A stretch of 64,000 bases of DNA from Baylisascaris procyonis. Its lineage: Eukaryota > Nematoda > Chromadorea > Rhabditida > Ascarididae. Where the stretch lies: positions 2,046,001-2,110,000 of the forward strand of contig JAZARR010000185.1 of assembly GCA_037389465.1 (NCBI GenBank), given 5' to 3'. The first letter of the stretch is position 1. Every line of letters starts with the position of its first letter. Shown piece after piece: positions 12,925 to 22,700 of this stretch. The position numbers and the translations under genes are program-made. Below the pieces are notes generated by a model. It made no database searches. It had not been told where the DNA came from and saw only the letters and a program-made list of their open reading frames with translations.

Positions 12925-13270
12925 TATTGGGCGGTGGGTCGTGATGCTCCGGCCAGAATTGTTGACTCCGCTTAGCCTAGCCACCCTGCCCAGCACTCTC
13001 ATCGAGACAAGGGCGGCGGAACAAGTCCTGACAGTCGGAGGAACGACGGTGAAACGGCTCGTCAGCCTCCCATGGGCAGGAGACAAGCCTAAGCCCCGAT
13101 ATTCACGCGAAGGACCTGCAAGAAGAAGAGGCCGATCTAAAGACCACAGGAACAAAGTGGATCAGAGAGGCATTGGGTCAGAGCAGGTGGAAGAGATATG
13201 AAGAGACATGAATTCGTATTGAATGTTCTGTTCATTGAAGTAAATAAATTAATTAATTAATTAAAAAAAA
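12925..13270 (+). mobile_element. Decayed LINE-like 3' end, copy 2
   Basis: This GC-rich island in AT-rich DNA shares ordered motifs with about 1015-1170 and ends in a short AATT-repeat tail and poly-A (13240-13275). In one frame its last part (about 13108-13211) reads a charged peptide ending WIREALGQSRWKRYEE, which looks like the Trp/Arg-rich C-terminus of a LINE ORF2 protein before a stop. Upstream the frames are broken, so the copy is dead and truncated. The clade is not determined. Confidence 0.5.
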
Positions 13271-14736
13271 AGAAAACACATCATGTTGCTAACGCCCAAT
13301 CAGTCAATCATTTTCCACTTTCATAAATTGAGCCCTTACGTTAGCATTTTCTATATGCATCTATAAAATCGCACTTCATTAACAATATAGATGAAACGCG
13401 AGGAACAAGATGCAATATTATTGCTTATTTATAATAACGCTAATAAGTTTAATAAATAGAACGATCCTTCTAACTTAAGAAACACCTTTTTCTATTTCAT
13501 TTTGACTGAAAAAATTCGGATGGAATTGTTTTGAAATATTTGATTTCTAATTAAACAATGAAAATTTCTGAATAATATTCTAAAAATTAATTAAAATTTT
13601 CCTTTTTTTTATACAACACCGGAAGTCATCTGCTGCCGGATTGCTTGCTATTCGACGATCCCCTCAATTTTGTGTGGCCACACACCCCAATAATTCCTAC
13701 ATTTGTAGGCTTTTTAATAAGAGAAAGAAATGTGGGAAAGCTAACGAACCGTTTTATACGACCAGGCTGATTGAATGGCAATTTCTCTCCTCCTTAATAT
13801 ACAGCCATTTATGCAGCTTCTTCCTGGAATTAGCTTCTTCCGGATGCGATAAAAATGTTGCAGTGTCGATGCAGACTCATCCACCATTAGTCGATCGCCT
13901 TCTCACTCTGGTGGAATGAGTTGTAACTTCAGCTTTAAGATGGTCATTTTCAAGTATGACTTGAGGTTATTGTTGTTGCTCTCTTGTCTCTCCGATTCCA
14001 TCCCATATTGGTGGAGCAGGATTAGGCTGACCACACGGAAATCAGTCTCACTTCATGCTCGAGGTTCGAATTCTGCAGTGCAGATAGTAGTGGATAATAA
14101 AATATAACCATTATACAAGTTGCATGAAAGCGTAAATGATAAAAAATACCGTAAATATTCATTTATAACTCCTCCCCTCCCCCTCCATCATAAACCGCTC
14201 CGTCGAACGTAAGTCAATCTTGGAAGGTTTTAAATATAAACCCCCCCCCCCTGGATCATAAGCTTAATCTAGGATATGGTCCAATTTTGGGAAGTTGCAA
14301 GCGTTATAGGTATCTTAGGCTTATAGACTAGTAAATATGGGAACTTTTATTGTTCTGATGCTTCTGTTTCCTTCATCTGAAAGAAACAATCTTAACAAGG
14401 ATTCATTATATGCTATAGGTCAGGTGAGGGGAGGGGGGGGGCGGAGGGGGTGGAGTTCAGTCTGCACTCTACGTGAGGTGTTTCGTATTTCAGTACTACT
14501 TTTCAAGCAGGCCGGCGCATTCACTGAGGCATGTTGAGTTTTCCCGAATAGGCTAATTTCATTATCATACTACTTACTTTTTTATGCATTTACGTAATTT
14601 ACATATTATTCTTCAATTTATTTATTTCAATGAAAAAAGCATTCATTACGAATAAATATCCCTTCATATTGCTTTCAACTACTCTGAGTGGACTCCTTTG
14701 ATCCACTTGGCTCCAGCGGTCTTTAGAGGTAATGTT

Positions 14737-15028
14737 AACGAGTGATCTGTTGTGATTAAATGAATTTTGTGATTGCACTGATAGTGGTGATCTATATTTG
14801 TGTATGTAACAGGTTGTTTGACCATGATGTCCTATCTCTACCGTATGGATTATGACCTCCTCATGCCTTCGAGACGGTAGCCGGAGCTATAAATAGGCTG
14901 CAGTCTTACTTGCTAATCAGTATATGTGTGTGTGTTCGGCTATTTTTCATCGTGTAACGCTGTAACTCGTAGTAGACGAGTTTCCTATTGCTTCGCTGAT
15001 ACGTCTTCGACGTCCAATTCGGTCGCAG
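14737..15028 (+). mobile_element. Promoter-bearing dispersed repeat, copy A (LTR-like or transposon 5' end)
   Basis: This block matches 38510-38798 on the same strand across about 290 bases with scattered substitutions and small gaps. Both copies contain TATAAATA (here 14888-14895) and the strongly conserved GTCTTACTTGCTAATCA. The A of TCAGT at 14919 lies 31 bases after the start of the TATA box, correct for a TATA-plus-initiator core promoter. About 180 bases further on, an ATG (15101) opens a 29-codon frame beginning MDFSEVIRMHQLG. This could be a solo LTR or the 5' end of a transposon; no terminal repeats were fixed. Confidence 0.6.
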
Positions 15029-17874
15029 ATCGGTCTCTATTTCTTACAGGTCGGTCGTTCTTTAGTTATTACTGCGCAAGTTTCATTTATTCAGAGAACA
15101 ATGGACTTTTCTGAAGTTATTAGAATGCATCAACTAGGTGAACGAGTAATTATCACTGATATCGTATTTTGGAAAGGGGGGGTTATTTGAAATCAACAAA
15201 TATACCATTTTACATTCATACTTCCTGATTTATAATATACCAAAAATGGAATACGCCACAAATATAGTATAAATCGAATATTAAAAAAATCAACAAATGA
15301 AACGAGTATACCATATTTCTCGGTTTATGATCCCTATGACGTTTTTTTAGGAAAGTTGCGCCTTATAAGCTACCACCCTCCCCTTCCTCCTCCCTTCCGG
15401 GGGTACTGTCACCTCTTATATAGGGATTCTGAAAATGATATATAGAAAAGAAGCGACTATTAGCTCGATAGATGGACCTTGATGAATTATTTTCGCATAT
15501 ACGTCCAACCCCTCTGCGCCTGCCCCCCCCCCCCCGCCCCTGTGCCTGCTCCTCCCTCACCTTATCCCATTTTCTTTCGAACATATGTCCATCGGCGCCA
15601 TGAAATTAATGAGAGGCATTAGCTCTCTCTCTCTCTCTCTATGCCCCCCATCCTCAAGTAAGCTTCTGTCCTGAAATTCTTTGCTACATACTAGAATTGG
15701 ATGAGGTGGGAGGAAGAAGGTGGGGGGGGGGGGTGGCGAATATCACACATCTCTGCGTTTATTGATATAGAAATGTGATGATGACATAAGAATATTTCAA
15801 CAACTATTATAAGGCCAACAATTAAAAAATTTGCTTTCGAATACCTATGTGCCACCGTAAATCGTCGATCAAATTGCCGAATATTTCAAATTTTTGAACC
15901 TTAATCAGGGAATGTGAATTTTTTGAAGCTTTTTACCTTTAAATAACGATATTCTTTGAGCGTGAGTCTTGCTTGATCACTGATTGGAGTGATGTACAAG
16001 CATGCTTCGCGTTTTCAAATTTCGAACGTGGTTGCATTCTGTTCCATAGGTTTGCGTGAGGCGGGCTGGGAGGAGGGAGGGCGGTCGAAGCCTATTAGGC
16101 TTATGAACGATCCAAACAACCAACGTGAAGCAGCACCTACTTCGCCGTTGGATTTAAAGTTGGCGTTTTTTTTTTTCAAAAACGATTTACGACGATATTT
16201 AGATGGATATTTTTTTAAAGTGTATTTCACGTTATGGAATTTGTTGTGAGGATTAGTTGGGAACATTATTGCCAGCGATCTGTCACAAAAATTTGCAATT
16301 ATTTCAAACATTCCTAGGAATTTTTATTCATATGAAATTAGAATTTACTTATTTAACGGTAAAGTGTTGAAAAGTTTAAATCTTGGAATTTTTAAAAATT
16401 CACTAATAATCTGTTTTTCAAAAAATTTTCATCCTTTTCGATTCGATTCTATCATATCATCACTTGGGTGGAAATTGCAGTTTCGAAAAGATTTGCGCAT
16501 CTTTTGGATGTTTTTTTTTTGGAGATCTCTGTTTGCATAATTTAACTTCCTTTCCCATTATTTGAAGCGTGTAAGATAAATGCTGCAAAGAGGTGTTATT
16601 ACCTATTCTTCCTCTCCGCTCTAAAATGCCGATTTTCCATTTTTGTGACATTTGCGCCTCGATATCGAAATACTATGCTAACTTCAACAATAAGTAGGTG
16701 GAATATATCGGAAAGTACATTTTCGTTATTTGTATAACCGTTGGTGATATCGTTGCGATAACTGATATCAGAGTTGAAAGAATAAACTTGTATCGGCGTA
16801 AAGATTTGTTAGTAAAATCTGTGGATTTCGCCACCATGGGGAATGGGAGCCGACTGAAGTTTATAGCCTCCCTCTTTGCAACAAAATAATGAACATTTGT
16901 AATTCGCTATTTATTGATATTTATTACAAAGAAAAACTACATAGCACAAGTAAGCGTATTTATAAACTCTAGAAAGCAAATGACCATTTCTTGAGGGTAA
17001 GGAATAGACCCCACAGGATGTCTGCGATGGGGGGTGTCGAATCGTTTGCAGCGTCTTAGGAATTAGCTTCTAACGAAATTGATAGATAACCGATCCTGTG
17101 ATAATTGGTCTGTGAATAATAATCGGCTGACAACTGATTGATTGCCATAAACCTGTGGACTGTTATGATCTAGTTGTTGATGAAAAAATGTTTACGTTGA
17201 TCATGGCCCACCCACTCAGCTCACTTTGCCCCATAAATCCATCTTTTTGTTGTTTTTGTTTTCTTCTTAGTCAATATACAAATATTCAAATTATCATCTT
17301 CCAACTCATTCGGCTCCCTCTTCCCTCCCCCCTTCTCCCATCGTTCACCCTTTAAGTCGGCCCTATCGGCCCTTATATCTGGTGATTTGTTGTTGACAAA
17401 TCTTCGATGATTGCACGTAGCGGAAATTCTTTGGTTTATTAAACTTTGAAACATATCGTATTTATCGAAGTAATCTCGATATTCTGTTTTTTTTTCTGTA
17501 AATTTCTAAAAAATTTCTTATATTCGGAAGTGATCTTCTTTTTCCTTAAATGAAAAATTTTTAGATTAAATTTAAGAATCCATGACATGACCATCTTGTT
17601 CCATGAATCTCTTAATTGAATACACTATTTCTGGATATTGCGGATATCGATTGGTCTTATAGCTATCCTCCCCGATGTTCGATCACACAACTCTAATAAA
17701 CTAGCTGTTTATAGCATTACAAATGTTTTCTAGTTTGTTATTGTTTGTCGCAAGTGTATTTCGATATGATAATGTGAAAATAATATCATAAATTATTCAA
17801 CTTTTTTTAAATTTTCGCATTTAAATGAATTTTCAATTGTATTTAATTATATTCAACGAAATTTGCATATTCAA

Positions 17875-17880
17875 ATTTAG
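17875..17880 (+). promoter_or_regulatory. Candidate trans-splice acceptor of the RCC1-like gene
   Basis: ATTTAG ends ten bases before the ATG at 17891. It decides the start: an in-frame ATG at 17825 lies upstream of this acceptor and would add 22 AT-rich residues (MNFQLYLIIFNEIC...) that look like translated leader or intron. Confidence 0.5.
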
Positions 17881-17890
17881 GCATATTCAA

Positions 17891-18871
17891 ATGACGTCAT
17901 CGGAACAACGGACATCCGATGAGCCGGATGATGGTCTATTTTGTTGTACATATTTTGGGAGTATTTCTGTAAGCGTTGATCGCACATGCAATAATTCATC
18001 GATACATATAGCCAATAATTTACTACTAAAGGAAACAAATTTCATCATCGATGGTCTCGTTGAACAGCTTGCATGCACACATAACTATGCGTTTTTTCTA
18101 TCACGTAAGCCGTCGCTGCATTTATATCGTATTCGGATCGACGGTCGTAGAGTGGCTTGCTTGGATTTCACCGCCGATTCCTTGCAAAAGCCGAATTTTC
18201 AATTAACGGATATCCTAGTAGAGGTGAAGTCGATGAAGATTACGTCTTGTCAGATACCCGAATTGAGCCATTGTGAAGATAATGAAAAGCATATTGTGGA
18301 TCGGGTTCGCGCACGTCGTCGTCCCAACAATACACCATCATCGAGTGCAATTTGTTGTACGGATTCATGCTGTTATTTAATGATCAATTCTGAGATCGGA
18401 CCTACTTTATGGAGAATCTTCAGTGAAAATCCCAACAACGATATTACAATACTACAAATCGGTTGTAAAGAGCCAATAATTTCTATAGAATCCGGTAATT
18501 GTCATGTATTATTGTTGAATTCTTCCGGTTTGGTGTATAGTTTTGGTAACGGAAGTCATGGTGAATTAGGTCATGGAACGTTGGAAAGTGAACAAATGCC
18601 AAAATTAATTGATATGTTGAGTGTAGTATCGATTATCGAGATTGCATGTGGTTCATGGCATAGTGTTGCATTAACTAAAGATGGTGATGTATATGTTTGG
18701 GGATGGAATTCATGTGGGCAATTAGATGCGAATGATTCGATAGTGAATTTCCCTCTCCCATTGAATATTGACGATGAAATTATTGCTGTATCGGCCTATC
18801 GAAATGCAACTTTATTAAAGAAAGCCGATAATAGAGTTGTTGTGCTAGGAACAATTGGTTTTAATTCATAG
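17891..18871 (+). CDS. RCCD1: RCC1-repeat protein, RCCD1-like
   Basis: A single uninterrupted frame of 326 residues, with the start chosen just after the acceptor at 17880. RCC1-type blades are clear in the C-terminal half: SGLVYSFGNGSHGELGHGTLE (about residues 211-232), CGSWHSVALTKDGDVYVWGW (253-272), then NSCGQL and a final weak blade ending at the stop. Spacing and wording match vertebrate RCCD1, including the GxLGHGTLE signature. Human RCCD1 binds the JmjC protein KDM8 and acts in chromatin regulation and chromosome segregation; whether that holds here is inference. The N-terminal 190 residues are divergent, with many Cys and a basic RVRARRRP stretch (about 150-157). The gene has no introns, unlike its neighbours. 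It lies 856 bases upstream of the SHPRH-like start on the same strand. Confidence 0.85.
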   Translation: MTSSEQRTSDEPDDGLFCCTYFGSISVSVDRTCNNSSIHIANNLLLKETNFIIDGLVEQLACTHNYAFFLSRKPSLHLYRIRIDGRRVACLDFTADSLQKPNFQLTDILVEVKSMKITSCQIPELSHCEDNEKHIVDRVRARRRPNNTPSSSAICCTDSCCYLMINSEIGPTLWRIFSENPNNDITILQIGCKEPIISIESGNCHVLLLNSSGLVYSFGNGSHGELGHGTLESEQMPKLIDMLSVVSIIEIACGSWHSVALTKDGDVYVWGWNSCGQLDANDSIVNFPLPLNIDDEIIAVSAYRNATLLKKADNRVVVLGTIGFNS

Positions 18872-19726
18872 CACATTTTCCGCACAATTCTTATGTTTTT
18901 GTTGTTGTTGTTTTGTTTTTTTTTGCTCCTTATAGATATATTATTATTGAATGATTTGATTGATGATGAACGCTTTGAACACCTATGTTGAGTATCAACA
19001 TTATTCGTTATAACCAGTTGTGTTTTCAATAATTCTACCACAATTTAATTATACCGATATTAATTTAGTGTTGAAAGCAATGATGTTCTATTGTTTATTG
19101 ATAAATTGTTTATTGATTCGTTGAATTGCTTAAATTGTGTTTTGTTTCTTTACTAAGAATTAAATTCAATTATTTTAGAAGAAATAAGCTATAAATCACT
19201 ATCAGAAATTTATTGAACTGTTAAGCGGCTGCAGCTAAAGGTTTTGAGCGGCTGCACCTAAGGGCTTTGAGCGGCTGCACCTAAAGGTTTTGAGCGGCTG
19301 CACCTAAGAGTTATATCCACAGAAACGATTTGTTTTTGTTTTTTAAAAAGGGAGGTAAAAATTTTATTATTTCCATGGAAAGGAGTGTCTATATTTTTTA
19401 AGAATTTAAAAAATTCCTAATCAGTGAAACCCACTTTTGATTGTCGTTTTAAGCAACTATCTTTTGATTTATTCTCTCTTTCCGTTTGCTTTTATTTGAT
19501 TATTAGTTATGAGTCATATATAAATACATATGTAAATTTCACTCTTATCACTTCTCTATATAAATTCATTGATCGTCGTCGATAGCTTTTTATCATTTTA
19601 TCTTTTATTTTCATCGATGCGCTATTTATTCGTCGTTTCGTTTTATTACACAATATATGTTTTAAATTAAAAAATAAAGAATTTATTTTAAGATTTCATG
19701 ATTTAAGAGTGAGCAATTCCGAGGAA
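18872..19726. other. Spacer between the RCC1-like and SHPRH-like genes
   Basis: This presumably holds the 3' UTR of the upstream gene and the promoter or leader of the downstream one. It contains a four-copy 23-bp tandem repeat (19221-19310) and short GTT and T runs near 18900. AAATAAAG at about 19672 could be a late poly(A) signal. The distance is longer than the roughly 100 bases typical of nematode operons. Confidence 0.5.
19221..19310 (+). repeat. Four-copy 23-bp tandem repeat
   Basis: The unit GAGCGGCTGCACCTAAAGG plus TTTT occurs four times with few changes (the first copy begins AAGCGGCTGCAGC). It is markedly more GC-rich than the flanking DNA and lies about 350 bases past the RCC1-like stop codon, so it may be in its 3' UTR. 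Confidence 0.9.
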
Positions 19727-22700
19727 ATGGTTCGTCGGAAAGCGACTCCCTCATATCTCTCATCAACAATCGCCATAAAGAGGAATGCTAATCGAACAAG
19801 TGGACAACAGCTAGATGAAATATGTATTTCACGTCATACTCCGGTATACTTTTCAATAAAAATTTTAAAAAAAAGCACAATTCGAGGTCGCAGAGACGGC
19901 AGTCCACAGTGGACAGAAAAGCTGAGGACGATTCCACCGTCGTGATACCCTCGCAGGCATTAAATATCATAGGCCTTCCATCTCTGACTTTCTCCTTCAT
20001 GTTCTGCATATCTCTGATCGAAGTACGGTCATGAAGGCACTATTTGCGGCAAATAATCGGAAATGCAAACGATTTTCGCTTAAGTTGCTTATCATAATCG
20101 AGATTGCTGTAATATAATGCGCTAAGTTTTCAGATATATCTTCCATCATTCCAATGTTATTGGCAATCGGTGCGAGCTCCAATTCATTGCTTCATTGGCT
20201 CTGTGACTGCTTCAATCACAAACGTTTTCCATGAAGGTTCATTTCCAGGCAAAGGCCGTCTAGTGTGTGTTGTCTGTAAGAAATGTCACATGATCAAGGT
20301 TTGTCAATGTTTTTTTCATGTTTCTTTATTTTTTCTTATCAGAATTTTTTTTTTGTTTTCTATTATGACGTTTGTCACATTTTTCCTTAAGAGATTTGGT
20401 GATGGGTGGTGGGGGGGGAGGGGGTGCTGGAGGGTGTCGAGAGAAATATTTTATAAAAAATGATTGATGATATTGATATGAGGAGATTAACTTTTTTTAC
20501 GAGTATAAACCGTCACCATCTATATACGATGAAGTTAGTTTATGTACCTGCAGTGAAGGTGCATTGACGATTTAAAAGATACGTTGTTTTTGCAAGTTTC
20601 TCTGCAAAAACGCACAATGAAGCAATAATTTCTGGTGTATATATGTGTCTGTCTGCTTCTACCTGATTTTTTCGTTCACCTGGCAAAGCTACGTTAAACA
20701 ATTTGAGTGTTTCAGATAGCGAAACGATATGTAGGAAGCAAAAAGAAACGCACATCACAAGAAGATTTTTTTGAGGCATCGTACAACGATGAAGAATCTG
20801 AAGAATTTATCGCAATGACTCGTAGAATGATGTTTGTACTTTTATATGTATTTTTTTTAAAGAATGACGTCATTAAATAGCGTGAATTAGGATAGGGTGG
20901 TAGTGGCAGCACTTATATTTTAGGATCTTCAGCAATATCTAGTTGTTCTAAGTGATCGGAGCCATTGATGGACTACTTCTTTTGTTGAGTTCTTTGACCT
21001 CTTTCCTAGTCGGAAGGAAGCGTACCTGATATTTGCATTCGTATACGGTTGAAATTGACGCTGGCAATCAAACGCCGTCTTCGGTGTCAGAATTCCTGAT
21101 TTTTTTAAAAGATGAAGTCTTGAAATTAGTACCAGAAATTAAAGATTTAAAATTAGTGGGGAAATGGTAGGTGGAACCTATCACATATATTGGAATGACT
21201 TGGTATGAGGCTGCTCAATGGATTTTTGAGAGATCAGAGGAAATTCTATTAATACGGATGAAATATGGGGATTTAATAAAACGTTGTTTTTGATTCTTTT
21301 GCACATCTAAGAGTCTCTAATGATTAGCGCTGTATTCGTTCTTAATTATTGGTTTTTTTTTTTACTAAATTTAGTTTTTTCATCTTTTTTTTTTTGCCCT
21401 CGATTTCTCGTCCTCTCTCTCCTCCAATGCTATCCTTTGACCACCTATAGGTATCTTCTTTTAGATTTCAAAATTTTCGTTTGTTGCTTTTTTTAATGAA
21501 AATGAAAGTTCGTCGTGTAGTTTGAAGGTTTTTTTCCGTTGCTAAGTCGATCTTATAGGAATGCAAAGGATCTTATGAAGCGAATTTACTACTATTCTAT
21601 TGGAGTACTCGTTTTTTTTTTTGAAATTTTTGGTAATGGACCTCATTCTTGACCTCGACACCTTAATCGGTAATCATATAAAGGAAGACGATTTGAAAAG
21701 TATAACTTTAATTTTAGTGTTAGTTATTGGCTCAGATTTGTCGAAAATTTAAATTTACTTTTATAATAAGTTTTAATTTTTAGATTCTCGAAGAATTTTT
21801 TCACGGTTGCATTCTCTTATAGCGAATCGATTATCGAAATGCAAATATATTTGTCGGCAAATATATTGAATAATCCTTCAGTATCAACGATAAGTTATCC
21901 ATCAGTCAATAATGTTATTGCATACTTCTTCCCGCTAAAGGTTTCTTTTTTTTAAATTTTGCTTTTTGTTGTATCGTTCCACTCCATTATAGTACGACGT
22001 TAGATCACTGTTGCGGAGTCTATGCAATTATCAAGGATAGCAATGAGAGTTGAAGAGCCAAAGATGATGAATAAGCAAAGAGGAGAAACCCTTCGGCGTT
22101 GTTTTACGGAGACCAGTTTGCCGCACAGATAATCTTTTTCAAATCTGTTCAAAAATGAGGGGTCATCTTGCCAGTTGAATCCCTTGAGTGAGGAATGCTG
22201 TTAGGTATGTTGTATAAGTAGTCGGATCCGTGGCAAAACAATGCTATTCATCACATACACGAAGATGCTTAGTTTAAAATAGTGTTGTTACGATGTTTTC
22301 GACCTAATTGGGAGCAAAAAGACGAGGTAACTGAGTCAAAGCGCTGAGTTAAGGATTCGGGTTCAGTTTTTCGATGATATAATAAGAAGGAAGTTCGCTT
22401 TCAATAAACTTATGAGAGAACTGCGAGGATATTTTATTTTGAGAATTTTTCTTTTGTGGATTGGAATTTTACTAGCATAGAAATATTCCATCCTAAAGGA
22501 TCACGATCTGATGACAAGAATAATTGACTATGAAATTAATCCCCAAAAAATTTTTTCGGAGTATTCTGATTTTGAGGAGTGACTTTGATTATGAGTTTCT
22601 TCTACATTGCAGTTCTATAAAGAAGCATTCGCTCAATATTATATAAGTCCTTTTTTGCTCATCTTTTATTAAATGTTATGAAATATTCTGCACACTAGCG

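Larger units (their letters stand above)
12033..17874. other. Repeat-rich intergenic region
   Basis: No gene is supported across nearly 6 kb. It holds a LINE-like fragment (12925-13270), a promoter-bearing dispersed repeat (14737-15028) followed by a short ATG frame at 15101-15190, several poly-C or poly-G runs (about 14240, 14425, 15526, 15722) and a CT microsatellite (15621-15640). Open frames at 13641-13919 and 15989-16249 lack ATG starts. A GGTTCGAAT motif at about 14063 resembles a tRNA B box, but no tRNA fold could be built around it. Confidence 0.55.

Noticed and set aside
12907..13201. Open frames of 82 and 93 codons on opposite strands
   Set aside because: Both lie in the LINE-like fragment, and the frame resembling a retrotransposon C-terminus is a third one.
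13641..13919. 92-codon frame in the intergenic repeat region
   Set aside because: It begins at TTG, not ATG, with no acceptor or recognisable motif.
14060..14075. GGTTCGAAT motif resembling a tRNA or SINE B box
   Set aside because: No matching A box or clover-leaf fold at the right distance.
17825..17890. Upstream in-frame ATG extending the RCC1-like protein by 22 residues
   Set aside because: An ATTTAG acceptor lies between it and the next ATG, and the extra residues look like translated AT-rich leader.
19221..19310. Tandem repeat considered as a CRISPR array
   Set aside because: The units are directly adjacent without unique spacers, and the context is eukaryotic.
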